The notes below the pieces were generated by a model. It was given only the letters and a program-made list of their open reading frames with translations. It had not been told where the DNA came from and did no database searches. 64,000 bases of DNA from NCBI GenBank assembly GCA_024696355.1, contig JAILGV010000166.1, forward strand, positions 20,436 to 84,435, read 5' to 3'. This document shows positions 8,849 through 18,292 of the stretch, one piece after another. The number at the start of each line of letters is the position of its first letter. Position 1 is the first letter of the stretch. The position numbers were made by a program, and so were the translations under genes. The DNA comes from Solobacterium sp. GTDB lineage: Bacteria; Bacillota_I; Bacilli_A; Erysipelotrichales; Erysipelotrichaceae.

Positions 8849-10443
8849 ACTGGTCACTGATCGATGTCAATGAGCAGTCCGTCTGTGAAAAATATCATGT
8901 TTCAGCGCTTCTGGGAAAAGTGATTGCGGCATCGCAGCTGGAAGCTGACCGGATTGATGAGCTTCTTCACGGTGATATGGAAGTGCATACGTCCCGCGCG
9001 GAATGTGTGCTTAAGTGCTGCCGGATGATCCTTGAAGCAGGGAGGAATCATCAGAAGGTTTTTGTGGGCGGCGACTATGACGCAGACGGCATCTGCGCAA
9101 CCGCGGTCATGAAGGATACCCTTGACAGGCTCGGCATTGAAAACGGCTATTATATTCCGGACCGCTTCAGGGAAGGCTACGGTCTGAAGCCGTCAACCGT
9201 AGAGGCTGCCGCAAAGAAGGGATACTCCCTGATCATAACCGTCGACAACGGCGTAAAGGCCTTTGATGCGATTGAAAAGGCGGCGCAGCTGGGGATCAGG
9301 ATGATCGTTACGGATCATCATGAGACCGACGGAAATGTCAATGCGGACCTGCTGGTTCATCCGGACTTAATGGAAGAGGAGTTCAGATATTATTCCGGTG
9401 CAGGTGTTGCACTGCAGATATCAAGAAATCTTCTCGGTGATGTCCCGTCACACACGGCACTTGCCGCAGTGGCGGCAGTCGGTGATGTAATGCCGCTGTG
9501 GAAACAGACACGCGTCCTGGTGAAAAACGGTCTGCGGGAAATCAGAAATAATGCCGTGCCTGCATTTACGGCAATGATGAGGCCGGACTCGCCGGCAGAT
9601 ACGCAGACCGTGTCTTTCCAGATCGTGCCGAAGCTGAATTCCGTCGGAAGAATGAATGATATTTCCAATGTGAATACACTTGTGCCGTTCCTTCTGAGCA
9701 GAAATCCCGATACGGTCGGTGCATATGTGCAGCAGCTCAACAGAGTCAACGAAGCAAGAAAGCAGCTCAGTACGGCAATGGCAAAAAAAGCTGAAGATAT
9801 CTGCGACGGGAGTGCTGATTTCCTGCTGGTTTATGATGAAAGCTTCCATGAGGGAATCTGCGGACTTGTGGCCGGCAGGCTTGCGGACCGTCTTCACAAG
9901 CCGGTAATTGTTATGGCAAGAAACAGCGGCATGATCAAGGGAAGCGGAAGAAGCGTTGAGGGATTCAATATGTTTGAATTCTTCTCTTCCGGTTTTGATA
10001 TGCTGCAGGCATTCGGCGGTCATGAAATGGCTGTGGGCATCACCGTGGCGGAACAGGATTTTGAACGGTTTTCGGAAACAATCAGCCGGAAGATGAAGCA
10101 GACCGGATTTGAATACCGTGAAAAAGAAGAGCATGCCATACGGGTGCATCCGGATGATATTACGCTTGACAGCGTAATTGATCTGCAGGTTCTTGATCCT
10201 TATCCCAGGGAGCTTGCCAGACCCGTATTTGCCCTTGAGCATGCGGAATGCTTTAAATCATTTTCCTCTCAGAAAGTCGTCAGATACCATTTTGAAAACC
10301 GTGATCTGGGTTTTGACGGCGTTCTGTTTGCCAGAAAGAACATTCCGCAGTGTGAAAAACCGGAGATTGTAATCGGAACTCCGTCCGTGAACAGATGGAG
10401 AAATATTGTATCCGTGCAGTTTGAAATTGAAGATATGAGATGA
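8845..10443 (+). CDS. recJ: Single-stranded-DNA-specific exonuclease RecJ
   Basis: 5'-3' ssDNA exonuclease of the DHH phosphoesterase superfamily, used in recombination and repair. Motifs: FVGGDYDADGICATA (motif I/II, metal-binding Asp residues), VTDHHETD (DHH), and a DHHA1 region with GLVAGRLADR, GSGRSVEGFN and AFGGHEMAVGITV. An OB-fold-like C-terminal part follows. At 532 residues it is on the short side for RecJ and lacks the long C-terminal extensions of Bacillus homologues. It is the last gene of the overlapping murL-murD-recJ unit. Confidence 0.92.
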   Translation: MNWSLIDVNEQSVCEKYHVSALLGKVIAASQLEADRIDELLHGDMEVHTSRAECVLKCCRMILEAGRNHQKVFVGGDYDADGICATAVMKDTLDRLGIENGYYIPDRFREGYGLKPSTVEAAAKKGYSLIITVDNGVKAFDAIEKAAQLGIRMIVTDHHETDGNVNADLLVHPDLMEEEFRYYSGAGVALQISRNLLGDVPSHTALAAVAAVGDVMPLWKQTRVLVKNGLREIRNNAVPAFTAMMRPDSPADTQTVSFQIVPKLNSVGRMNDISNVNTLVPFLLSRNPDTVGAYVQQLNRVNEARKQLSTAMAKKAEDICDGSADFLLVYDESFHEGICGLVAGRLADRLHKPVIVMARNSGMIKGSGRSVEGFNMFEFFSSGFDMLQAFGGHEMAVGITVAEQDFERFSETISRKMKQTGFEYREKEEHAIRVHPDDITLDSVIDLQVLDPYPRELARPVFALEHAECFKSFSSQKVVRYHFENRDLGFDGVLFARKNIPQCEKPEIVIGTPSVNRWRNIVSVQFEIEDMR

Positions 10444-10464
10444 ATCGCACAACCGTTATTGTTG

Positions 10465-10470
10465 TATAAT
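10465..10470 (+). promoter_or_regulatory. -10 box upstream of apt
   Basis: A consensus TATAAT lies 25 bases before the apt ATG, with GGAGG at 10483-10487. No clear -35 is seen. Confidence 0.45.
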
Positions 10471-10495
10471 TATTAATTATCTGGAGGATTAACAC

Positions 10496-11023
10496 ATGAC
10501 AGTCAAATTAGAAGATTATATTGCATCGATTCCTGACTTCCCGAAAGCGGGAATCCTTTTCCGCGATATCACTCCGATTCTGCAGCATCCCGAAGCAATG
10601 AAGGAAACAATCCGCAGATTCAGGGAATTCGCTGAAAGTGTCAATGCCGACCTGGTCTGCGGACCGGAAAGCAGAGGCTTTATTTTCGGAGCGCCGCTTG
10701 CTCTGGAGATGGGAGTCGGTTTTGTTCCTGTCAGAAAGCCGGGAAAACTCCCGCGTGAGACAATCTCATGCAAATATGATCTTGAATACGGATCAAACGA
10801 ACTGTTTATGCATAAGGATGCCGTCATGCCCGGGCAGAGAGTGATTGTGGTCGATGACCTTCTGGCTACCGGCGGCACAGCAGCGGCAACTGCCAAAATG
10901 ATCGAACAGCTTGGCGGAGTCGTGGCAGGCTTTGCTTTTGTTATTGAACTTGACGGTCTTGACGGAAGAAAAGCTCTGGATAAATACAATGTCTGTGCAT
11001 TGATGAACATGAGCGACAATTAA
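10496..11023 (+). CDS. apt: Adenine phosphoribosyltransferase
   Basis: Salvages adenine with PRPP to AMP in the cytosol. At 175 residues it has the family length. Key motifs: [13 protein letters not shown] at the N-terminus, [25 protein letters not shown] and the PRPP-binding loop [15 protein letters not shown]. Start follows TGGAGG by 8 bases. It lies directly before rel; the recJ-apt-rel order is common in Firmicutes and supports both neighbours. Confidence 0.96.
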   Translation: MTVKLEDYIASIPDFPKAGILFRDITPILQHPEAMKETIRRFREFAESVNADLVCGPESRGFIFGAPLALEMGVGFVPVRKPGKLPRETISCKYDLEYGSNELFMHKDAVMPGQRVIVVDDLLATGGTAAATAKMIEQLGGVVAGFAFVIELDGLDGRKALDKYNVCALMNMSDN

Positions 11024-11099
11024 TCTTTATCAGTTTTCGGATCGGAGAGAAACAATCGCTTCGGTCTTTTCTGTACATTGGGAAAGGGGGGGACAGCAT

Positions 11100-13307
11100 A
11101 TGCCGCATGAAAAAGAGAGCATCAGTTTTAATGATGTCATGACTGAGGCCAAAAAGTATCTTGCTTCATCGGAAAGTCTTGCGGATATCGAACGTGCCGC
11201 GAAATTTGCCGAAGACTGCCATAAAGATCAGAAGCGCAAAAGCGGTGAGCCTTATGTTGTTCACTGCTATGCCGTGGCATATATTCTGGCAACCATGCAT
11301 GTCGGCCCCCGTACCATTGAAGCAGGTCTTCTTCATGACGTAATTGAAGATACCAACGTGTCGAAGGAACAGCTGGCGGAACTGTTCGGTGAGGAAGTGG
11401 CTGAAATTGTAGAATCCGTAACAAAGATCGGCGCCCTGCAGTTCAAGGGAAAAAACGATCCGGAATACCAGGCCGCAAACCACCGGAAGCTGTTTATTGC
11501 GATGGCAAGGGATGTCCGCGTCATCCTGGTCAAACTGGCCGACAGACTTCACAATATGCGCACGCTGGAATATCAGTCGGAGGAGAGCCAGCAGAGAATC
11601 GCTGCCGAAACACTGGATGTTTATGCACCGATCGCCCACCGGCTTGGTATCAGTGCAATCAAGAATGAACTTGAGGATCTGTCCTTCTACTATCTGAACA
11701 GGGAGGAGTATTACCGGATTGCCCGTCTTGTGGAAGCCAAGAAAGCGGAACGGGACGCAAGCGTTCAGAAAATGATTTCCGAGATCAGTGAAATGCTCGC
11801 CGAGCATCACATCGAATACCGCATCTTCGGACGGTCCAAGCATCTGTATTCGATCTATCACAAGATGGTGGTCCGTCAGAAGCGTTTTGATGAGATCATG
11901 GACCTTCTGGCAATCAGAATCGTAACCAAGACGGAACTCAACTGTTATGAAACGCTCGGCTATATTCATGCCAAATACAAGCCCATACCGGGCAGGCTGA
12001 AAGATTATATCGCTGTTCCGAAGTCAAACATGTACCAGTCCCTGCATACAACAATCATCGGCGACGAGGGCAAGATCTTTGAAGTTCAGATCCGCACCGA
12101 GGACATGGATGCCGTTGCGGAAAACGGTGTCGCTGCCCACTGGAGGTACAAGGAGGGCTCGAAATATGATGCCCGTGCCGAGCAGAAGGAGATCGAGGAA
12201 CGTCTGTCATGGCTGAGCGATTTCGCGGCACTGACGGATGAAAATGCCGATGCGACAGCCAGTGAATACATGGCTACCCTGCAGAGAGACGTATTCGATG
12301 TGAATGTATACGTAATGACGCCGAAAGGCAGGGTTATTGACCTGCCCAACGGAGCCACGCCGATTGATTTTGCGTACCGCATTCATACCGATGTCGGCCA
12401 TACCGCCGTCGGTGCAATTGTCAATGACGCAATGGTTCCCCTGAATACGGAGCTTCATACAGGCGACGTCGTAAGCATCAAGACACTGAAGGGAACAGGT
12501 CCTTCGGAGGACTGGCTGAAATTTGTCAAAACAAATCAGGCCAGAAACAAAATCCGTGCGTATCTCACCAGGAAGGAAGCCGAGCGCAAGGAAGAAAAGG
12601 TGGAACAGGGTGAAAAAGTTCTCACCGATGAACTGCGCAAGCGCGGCTTCGAGCCGAAGGAATACATGGACAAGAAGAAGCTGGAGAATATTTACAGCCA
12701 GTTCAATGTCCACAATCATACGGACTTCATGTATAACCTTGCGACCAAGGTGATCAATCCGACCCAGGTTGTTGAGAAACTCACCAATCAGAAGCGGCCG
12801 CTTCAGGAGACGGATGTTCTTACAAGGCTCAACAAGGAACAGCCGAAGAAGCGGTATGCAACAAAAACAGGAATCATCATTCCCGGTATCGAATCGATGA
12901 AAATCTCCCTTGCCAACTGCTGTCTGCCGGTATACGGAGATGAAATCATCGGCTATGTGACCAAAGGCGTCGGTGTTAAAGTGCACCGCTGCGACTGTGC
13001 CAATATCAAGGGACAGGATGCCCGCCTGATTGACGTGCACTGGGAGGATGAAGATTCCGAGAGAATGTATGACAGTGATCTGACGATTCTGGCACACGAC
13101 CGCAGCTTCCTGCTGACGGATGTCGTGACCGCAGTCTCGCAGACCAAGGCGCCGCTGATCAAGGTGAGCATGAATACCCACAGGGATACCCTGACAAGCA
13201 CAATCAAGCTGCGCATACAGGTTCATGACCTGGAGCAGCTGGTTAATATCATGGCAAATCTGCGCCGGACAGAGGGTGTCATGAATGTGGAGCGTGTATC
13301 GCACTAA
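11100..13307 (+). CDS. rel: Bifunctional (p)ppGpp synthetase/hydrolase Rel
   Basis: Makes and degrades the stringent-response alarmone. It is 735 residues with all expected domains: HD hydrolase (about 45-200, with LLHDVIEDT), synthetase (about 235-360, with GRSKHLYSIYHKM and YQSLHTTIIG), TGS (about 395-460, DVNVYVMTPKG to GDVVSIKT), a cysteine-rich conserved region (SLANCCLPVYGD and HRCDCANI) and a C-terminal ACT/RRM segment. Both catalytic sites look intact, so it should be bifunctional. The start ATG has a very strong purine-rich Shine-Dalgarno (GGAAAGGGGGG). Confidence 0.97.
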   Translation: MPHEKESISFNDVMTEAKKYLASSESLADIERAAKFAEDCHKDQKRKSGEPYVVHCYAVAYILATMHVGPRTIEAGLLHDVIEDTNVSKEQLAELFGEEVAEIVESVTKIGALQFKGKNDPEYQAANHRKLFIAMARDVRVILVKLADRLHNMRTLEYQSEESQQRIAAETLDVYAPIAHRLGISAIKNELEDLSFYYLNREEYYRIARLVEAKKAERDASVQKMISEISEMLAEHHIEYRIFGRSKHLYSIYHKMVVRQKRFDEIMDLLAIRIVTKTELNCYETLGYIHAKYKPIPGRLKDYIAVPKSNMYQSLHTTIIGDEGKIFEVQIRTEDMDAVAENGVAAHWRYKEGSKYDARAEQKEIEERLSWLSDFAALTDENADATASEYMATLQRDVFDVNVYVMTPKGRVIDLPNGATPIDFAYRIHTDVGHTAVGAIVNDAMVPLNTELHTGDVVSIKTLKGTGPSEDWLKFVKTNQARNKIRAYLTRKEAERKEEKVEQGEKVLTDELRKRGFEPKEYMDKKKLENIYSQFNVHNHTDFMYNLATKVINPTQVVEKLTNQKRPLQETDVLTRLNKEQPKKRYATKTGIIIPGIESMKISLANCCLPVYGDEIIGYVTKGVGVKVHRCDCANIKGQDARLIDVHWEDEDSERMYDSDLTILAHDRSFLLTDVVTAVSQTKAPLIKVSMNTHRDTLTSTIKLRIQVHDLEQLVNIMANLRRTEGVMNVERVSH

Positions 13308-13311
13308 TGCC

Positions 13312-13340
13312 TTGTCATCAGACAGGCAAACAGGTATAAT
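13312..13340 (+). promoter_or_regulatory. Promoter of the hisS T-box leader
   Basis: TTGTCA (13312-13317), a 17-base spacer and a perfect TATAAT (13335-13340), just after the rel stop codon. It drives the T-box leader and hisS-aspS. Confidence 0.75.
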
Positions 13341-13346
13341 CCTGTT

Positions 13347-13577
13347 ATATTGAAATTCGATGACGGAGAAATCTCTGAAAAGGGACGGAAAAGAGACGGT
13401 TTGGATGGTGAAAAAAACCGGTTCCGAAGCAGGGAAAGACACTTTCGAGAAGGTTTTCCGAAACAGCAGTAGGAAGACACGCAGCCCGCGTTAAGGGACA
13501 GAGCGCATGGTCAGCAGGATCATGAACTAAGGTGGCACCACGCATAAAGCGTCCTTGGACCGGGCGCTTTTATTTTT
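13347..13577 (+). promoter_or_regulatory. T-box riboswitch leader of hisS-aspS
   Basis: Leader RNA that senses uncharged tRNA. The conserved T-box is at about 13523-13543 (core AAGGTGGCACCACG) and is followed by the intrinsic terminator at 13546-13577 (AAAGCG pairing with CGCTTT, then T-rich). Stem I can be closed by TCTCTGAAA near 13372 pairing with TTTCGAGA near 13443; directly before the 3' strand lies CAC, a histidine codon, in the specifier position. Regulation of histidyl-tRNA synthetase by tRNA-His is therefore well supported, and aspS is co-regulated. Confidence 0.88.
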
Positions 13578-13596
13578 CACACAAGGAGGAAAGAAT

Positions 13597-14859
13597 ATGA
13601 GTTATCAGACTCCCAGAGGCACATACGATATTCTGCCGGATGAATCAGGAAAATGGCAGGAACTTGAGCAGATTATCAGGGACCAGTGCAGACTTTACAG
13701 ATACAAGGAAATCCGCACGCCGTATTTTGAGGATACATCGGTATTTGCCAGAAAGAATGATTCCAGCGACATGGTCAACAAGGAAATGTATACATTCACC
13801 ATGGGCACTGATTCATACACCCTGCGTCCGGAGGGAACAGCCGGTGTAATCCGTGCTTTTGATCAGCATAAGCTGTACGGTTCCATGGAAATGCCGGCAA
13901 GGTTTTATTACATGGGGGCGATGTTCCGCCATGAACGTCCTCAGAAGGGAAGACAGAGACAGTTCACCCAGTTCGGTGTGGAAAACATCGGTGTCAAGTC
14001 ACCGGAAATCGATGCCGAGACAATTGCACTCGGGATTGATATCGTAAAGGCAATGGGCATCAGCTCCATCAAGGTATCGATCAATACACTGGGGGACGAT
14101 GAATCAAGGCAGGCATACAGAGATGCTCTGAAAGCCTATTTTGAGCCGCATATTGACACGCTCTGTGCCGACTGCAGAAGAAGGATTGTGCAGAATCCGC
14201 TGCGGATTCTCGACTGCAAGGTGGATCATGACAATCCCGTCGTGAAGGATGCACCGAGGCTTTCCGACTATCTCAATGAAGAATCGAAAGCTTATTTTGA
14301 AAGAGTTCTGGCAGCCCTGGATGCCATGGGTATTGCATATGAGGTGGATGACCGTCTGGTCAGAGGTCTGGATTACTATACACATACTGTATTTGAGGTG
14401 ATTTCAACACATCCCGAATCAGGTTCGCAGGCAACAATTTTCGGCGGAGGAAGATATGATCATCTGGTCGACTATTTCGGCGGACCGCAGATGAGCGGCA
14501 TCGGCTTTGCGATCGGTATGGAACGCCTTCTGATTCTTGCCGGGGCGGAAGGGCACAGGGCACCTGAAGATGACGGCACGGATGTCTATGTGATCGGTCT
14601 GGGCGACGTGTCCGCAGAAGTGCTCAAAACTGCCGAAGAGATCAGGCATGCCGGATTTACTGCAGAGGCCAATCTCATGCAGAGAAGCCTGAAGTCACAG
14701 TTCAAGAGTGCGGACCGCAGCCGTGCGTCTTATATTGTGATTATGGGCGAAGATGAAATCAGAAACGGAACTGTGAATGTTAAGAACACAAAGACAAAAT
14801 CACAGGAAACGATAGCAAGAAATCAGCTGATTGACAAGCTGAAGGAGTGGAACATCTAA
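13597..14859 (+). CDS. hisS: Histidine--tRNA ligase
   Basis: Class II aminoacyl-tRNA synthetase charging tRNA-His; 420 residues. Motif 1 region (TPYFEDTSVFARK), motif 2 (MFRHERPQKGRQRQFTQFG) and motif 3 (GGGRYDHLVDYFGGPQ then GFAIGMERL) are intact, with LVRGLDYYTHTVFE as the histidine-binding signature. The C-terminal anticodon domain follows. The start is at 13597, after AAGGAGG; a longer in-frame start at 13555 would lie inside the leader terminator and is rejected. Its TAA stop shares a base with the aspS ATG. Confidence 0.97.
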   Translation: MSYQTPRGTYDILPDESGKWQELEQIIRDQCRLYRYKEIRTPYFEDTSVFARKNDSSDMVNKEMYTFTMGTDSYTLRPEGTAGVIRAFDQHKLYGSMEMPARFYYMGAMFRHERPQKGRQRQFTQFGVENIGVKSPEIDAETIALGIDIVKAMGISSIKVSINTLGDDESRQAYRDALKAYFEPHIDTLCADCRRRIVQNPLRILDCKVDHDNPVVKDAPRLSDYLNEESKAYFERVLAALDAMGIAYEVDDRLVRGLDYYTHTVFEVISTHPESGSQATIFGGGRYDHLVDYFGGPQMSGIGFAIGMERLLILAGAEGHRAPEDDGTDVYVIGLGDVSAEVLKTAEEIRHAGFTAEANLMQRSLKSQFKSADRSRASYIVIMGEDEIRNGTVNVKNTKTKSQETIARNQLIDKLKEWNI

Positions 14860-16622
14860 TGGAAAGAACTTGCGGAAACGGCACCCTGAGACGCGGGGAT
14901 GCCGGAAAAAAAGTTACGCTGATCGGCTGGGTGGCAAGGCGCAGAAACCTCGGCTCCCTGGTATTTGTCGACCTGCGTGACAGAAGCGGAATCTGCCAGG
15001 TTGTATTTGATGAAAATATGACTGATGCAGTGAAGGAAGTACGTTCTGAATACGTTCTTCAGGTATGGGGAACAGTTCAGGAAAGAAGCAGTGCAAATCC
15101 CAGGATCCCGACCGGTGAAGTCGAGGTGCACGCCGAGAAGGTTAAAATTATCAACAGTGCAATGACACCTCCGATTACGATTGCGGATGATACGGATACA
15201 CTGGAGGATACAAGACTGAAGTACAGATATCTTGACCTCAGACGTCCTGTTCTGCAGAAGAACATGATGCTCAGGCACAAGATCTGCATGATCACAAGAA
15301 ATACCCTCGACAGTGAAGGATTCGTGGAGATTGAAACTCCGATTCTGGCCAGAAGCACACCGGAAGGCGCACGTGATTATCTGGTTCCCTCACGTATTTA
15401 CAACGGCCGCTTCTGGGCTCTTCCGCAGTCTCCGCAGATCTTCAAGCAGCTTCTGATGATCTCCGGCATGGAGCGCTACTTCCAGATTGCCAGATGCTTC
15501 AGGGATGAGGACCTCAGAGCCGACAGGCAGCCTGAGTTCACCCAGATTGATATCGAAATGAGCTTTGTGGACGAGAATGATGTATTCTCCGTTGTCGAAA
15601 AGCTGATGAAGGAAATCTTCCGCGGAACTGTAAATTACGAACTTGAGGATCACTTTGTAAGAATTCCCTGGAAGCAGTGCATGGCGGAATACGGCACCGA
15701 CAAGCCGGATCTGCGCTTCGGAAACAAGATCTGCGATCTTTCGGATATTTTCGCGGGAACAGAATTTGCTGTATTCAAGAATGTGCTGGAGAACGGCGGA
15801 ATCGTAGATGCAGTGAAATTTGAGAATGCGGCAGACCGCTACAGCAGAAAGGGTCTGGACAAACTTCAGGATTTCATCAAGGCGGGATTTAAGGCAAAGG
15901 CGCTTGCCTACCTGAAGATGGAAAAGGGCGTTCTGACCGGTTCGATCGCAAAGCCGCTGAGTGAAAAGGAAAAAGAGGCCGTAATCAGTGCAATGGATAT
16001 GCATGACAATGACCTTGTCCTCGTAGTTGCGGACAAAGCATCTGTTGCCAGGGCATCACTGGGTGCGCTGCGTGTCAGACTTGCCCATGAACTTGATCTG
16101 ATTCCGCATGAGCCGCTTTACAAATTCCTCTGGGTAACCGAATTCCCGATGTTTGAGTGGAGCGAGGATGATCAGAGATGGGTGGCTGCGCATCATCCGT
16201 TTACGGCACCGAAGGAAGAAGACACCGACAAGCTGTTTACGGATCCGGAGCATGTTTCCTCCAGAGCATATGACCTTGTTCTCAACGGATATGAACTGCT
16301 TTCCGGTTCGATCAGAATTCATGACCAGGATCTGCAGGAAAAAGTGTTTGAGGCAATCGGTCTGACGATGGAGGAGGCAAGACAGAAATTCGGCTTCTTC
16401 CTGGATGCGTTCAAATACGGAACCCCTCCGCACGGCGGTGTGGGAATCGGTCTGGAACGCCTGACGATGGTTCTTGCGGATACTGACAACATCAGGGATG
16501 TCGTCGCTTTCCCGACAACCAACTCCTCTCTTGATCTGATGAGCGAATCACCGAATGTTGTTGATCAGAAACAGCTTGAAGTGCTGGGAATTGAAATCAG
16601 CGAAAAAGCAAAAAAGAACTGA
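14859..16622 (+). CDS. aspS: Aspartate--tRNA ligase
   Basis: Class IIb synthetase charging tRNA-Asp; 587 residues, the bacterial-type length. It has an N-terminal OB-fold anticodon domain (GWVARRRNLGSLVFVDLRD), motif 2 (ARCFRDEDLRADRQPEFTQ), the bacterial GAD insertion (about 290-420) and motif 3 (GGVGIGLERLTMVL). Start ATG at 14859 overlaps the hisS stop and has AAGGAG 11 bases upstream. The hisS-aspS pair under one T-box is the usual Firmicutes arrangement. Confidence 0.97.
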   Translation: MERTCGNGTLRRGDAGKKVTLIGWVARRRNLGSLVFVDLRDRSGICQVVFDENMTDAVKEVRSEYVLQVWGTVQERSSANPRIPTGEVEVHAEKVKIINSAMTPPITIADDTDTLEDTRLKYRYLDLRRPVLQKNMMLRHKICMITRNTLDSEGFVEIETPILARSTPEGARDYLVPSRIYNGRFWALPQSPQIFKQLLMISGMERYFQIARCFRDEDLRADRQPEFTQIDIEMSFVDENDVFSVVEKLMKEIFRGTVNYELEDHFVRIPWKQCMAEYGTDKPDLRFGNKICDLSDIFAGTEFAVFKNVLENGGIVDAVKFENAADRYSRKGLDKLQDFIKAGFKAKALAYLKMEKGVLTGSIAKPLSEKEKEAVISAMDMHDNDLVLVVADKASVARASLGALRVRLAHELDLIPHEPLYKFLWVTEFPMFEWSEDDQRWVAAHHPFTAPKEEDTDKLFTDPEHVSSRAYDLVLNGYELLSGSIRIHDQDLQEKVFEAIGLTMEEARQKFGFFLDAFKYGTPPHGGVGIGLERLTMVLADTDNIRDVVAFPTTNSSLDLMSESPNVVDQKQLEVLGIEISEKAKKN

Positions 16623-16632
16623 TTGTCAAGAC

Positions 16633-16661
16633 TGTACAGATAAAGATTGTGTTGCTATGAT
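16633..16661 (+). promoter_or_regulatory. Promoter of the probable 6S RNA
   Basis: TGTACA (16633-16638), a 17-base spacer and TGC-extended TATGAT (16656-16661). The predicted start falls at the first base of the closing stem of the RNA. Confidence 0.55.
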
Positions 16662-16665
16662 GACA

Positions 16666-16820
16666 TTGCCAGGGGGCCTACATATTTTTCCAACACATTG
16701 ATATAGGGAGTCCTGACTGGAGATGTTTGTGTTGAAGACCCGGTACGGCCGGGGATCCTGATAACTGACCAAGGACACCCACCTCTACATAAGAGGGAAC
16801 ATATCAAACTCTCTGGCATA
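16666..16820 (+). ncRNA. ssrS: Probable 6S RNA
   Basis: A 155-base non-coding stretch with its own promoter and terminator, right after aspS. In B. subtilis the 6S-1 RNA (bsrA) also lies just downstream of aspS. The ends pair (TGCCAG at 16667-16672 with CTGGCA at 16813-16818). Inside are AACACA/TGTGTT pairing, a GC-rich apical hairpin CCCGG/CCGGG near 16739-16754, and a small hairpin CCTCT/AGAGG near 16781-16795, as 6S RNAs have in their central bubble. 6S RNA binds sigma-A RNA polymerase as a promoter mimic. It is somewhat short for a 6S RNA; the call rests on synteny and fold, not on a profile match. Confidence 0.65.
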
Positions 16821-16834
16821 AAGAAGACAAAAAC

Positions 16835-16862
16835 AAAAACCAGTGTTCAGCTGGTTTTTGTT
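16835..16862. terminator. Bidirectional terminator between 6S RNA and the D,D-carboxypeptidase gene
   Basis: AAAAACCAG (16835-16843) pairs with CTGGTTTTT (16851-16859). The T-run on one strand serves the 6S RNA; on the other strand the hairpin overlaps the stop of the minus-strand gene. Confidence 0.75.
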
Positions 16863-18187
16863 TTCTTTCTTCTTCTTTTCTTTTTCCTTTTTCTGCGGCG
16901 GACGCGGTTCATATGATCAATGGCCAGAGCTGCCGTCAGCCCAACGAGCAGAACAAGCGACGCACCCATAATGAAGCACAGAATCCGGTGCCGGTGATAA
17001 AAGTCAAGGGTCATGCGGATGACATAAGCCCGGAAATTCCGCTCTGCGGCGGTTTCGGCATAGTACTGCTTTTCATACAGTTTCTGTCCGTCGGCGTAAA
17101 CTGCATAGGATGCCAGGAATGTTCCCTCCTCAACCGGAGCGTACAATGCATCGGATATTTCAATTTCTTCGGTAATGACGGCATCCTTCGGAAGGTCCCT
17201 TGCTATGCTGTCACCGGTATAGATCTCATATCTGAATTCCGGATCGGTATCTATGACATCCACGGTTCCCAGAAGCCTGCCGCTGCCGAGAAGATCGGTG
17301 CGCTGATAATTTGCATCGTACCAGTTATAGATCTGAGAGGCATCCTTGATATGTCCTCTGGTATAGGCGTGTCCCGTGATCAGGACCAGATGCATTCCGT
17401 TGATCTCTGCGTGGGAGGCAAGGCATCTGCCTGCCGGATTGGTGAATCCTGTTTTTCCTCCGAGATAGCCCGCGATCGTATATGTGCCTGTTCCGTTGTT
17501 GATCATCGGCCAGGAGGTTGACTTCAGCTGGATTCCGGCAGGATGGAAATAGAGGGAAGTCGTAGTATATGTTTCCGCTTTGAGGATTTCACAGAATGTT
17601 TCATTCTGAAGGGCATATGTCATGAGCTTTGCCATATCCTCGGCTGTGGTATAGTGATCGGGATCGTGAAGACCGGTTGCGTTCGTGAAATGGGTATGAT
17701 TCATGCCGATCATTCCGGCATATTCGTTCATATGGTCTACAAATGCATCTATGGAGCCGTCCACCGCAACCGCCAGGGCGTTGACGGCATCGGCGCCGCT
17801 GGGCAGAAGTGCTCCGTACAGGCAGTCGGTTACGCTCGGCCAGTCGCCGATCGCGAATCCTGCCGTTGTTGCGCCGGCTTCATAAAGTCCTTTTACAATG
17901 GAATTTGTGATCGGAATTTTTGTTTTGTCCGGTTCTTCTATGCATTCAATGGCAATAATTACAGGCATGATCTTTGTCATTGAGGCAGGATACATTCTGT
18001 CTTCACCGTTGTGGTCAAGAAGAACCTGTCCTGTATCAATATCGATCAGATAAACATAGTCACTGGAATATATGGGACTGTTTTCATCTGTATAGGAATA
18101 CTCTTCGGCATGCGCTGCGGTTAAGGCTGCAGGCAGTGCAAATACGCATCCTGCAAGAACAGTCAGTAATTTTCGTAATTTGTGCAT
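16847..18187 (-). CDS. D-alanyl-D-alanine carboxypeptidase (PBP5/DacA-DacF family, S11)
   Basis: Trims the terminal D-Ala from peptidoglycan stem peptides outside the cell; 446 residues. There is a signal peptide at the N-terminus ending in AHA (about residue 27). Active-site motifs are S69-M-T-K72 (YPASMTKIMP), SGAD in LPSGADAVNA (the usual SGN is SGA here, a variant I recall in clostridial members), and KTG in YLGGKTGFTN. After the PBP5 C-terminal beta domain come a hydrophobic helix (CFIMGASLVLLVGLTAALAI) and a very basic tail, so it is anchored by a C-terminal membrane segment. The ATG at 18187 is 6 bases after TATAAT on this strand with no Shine-Dalgarno, suggesting a leaderless mRNA; a longer start at 18256 also lacks one. 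Confidence 0.92.
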   Translation of the reverse strand: MHKLRKLLTVLAGCVFALPAALTAAHAEEYSYTDENSPIYSSDYVYLIDIDTGQVLLDHNGEDRMYPASMTKIMPVIIAIECIEEPDKTKIPITNSIVKGLYEAGATTAGFAIGDWPSVTDCLYGALLPSGADAVNALAVAVDGSIDAFVDHMNEYAGMIGMNHTHFTNATGLHDPDHYTTAEDMAKLMTYALQNETFCEILKAETYTTTSLYFHPAGIQLKSTSWPMINNGTGTYTIAGYLGGKTGFTNPAGRCLASHAEINGMHLVLITGHAYTRGHIKDASQIYNWYDANYQRTDLLGSGRLLGTVDVIDTDPEFRYEIYTGDSIARDLPKDAVITEEIEISDALYAPVEEGTFLASYAVYADGQKLYEKQYYAETAAERNFRAYVIRMTLDFYHRHRILCFIMGASLVLLVGLTAALAIDHMNRVRRRKRKKKRRRKKTKTS

Positions 18188-18222
18188 GCGGATATTATAA
18201 CCCGAAACATCACGTATCGTTC

Positions 18223-18251
18223 TTGAAAATAACATGTATTCACGATAGAAT
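18223..18251 (+). promoter_or_regulatory. Promoter of yneF
   Basis: TTGAAA (18223-18228), 17-base spacer, TAGAAT (18246-18251). It gives a leader of about 35 bases with the GGGAAGGCGG Shine-Dalgarno. Confidence 0.55.
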
Positions 18252-18292
18252 AAGCAGGTAGTTAAGAATATCTGGGAAGGCGGTGTCAAATT

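Noticed and set aside
12207..13442. Long minus-strand open frame (about 411 codons) opposite rel
   Set aside because: It is antisense to a full, well-conserved rel gene; the translated sequence shows no recognisable domain and no start signals.
13555..13596. Longer start for hisS
   Set aside because: It would begin inside the T-box terminator stem; the ATG at 13597 has AAGGAGG and the conserved N-terminus.
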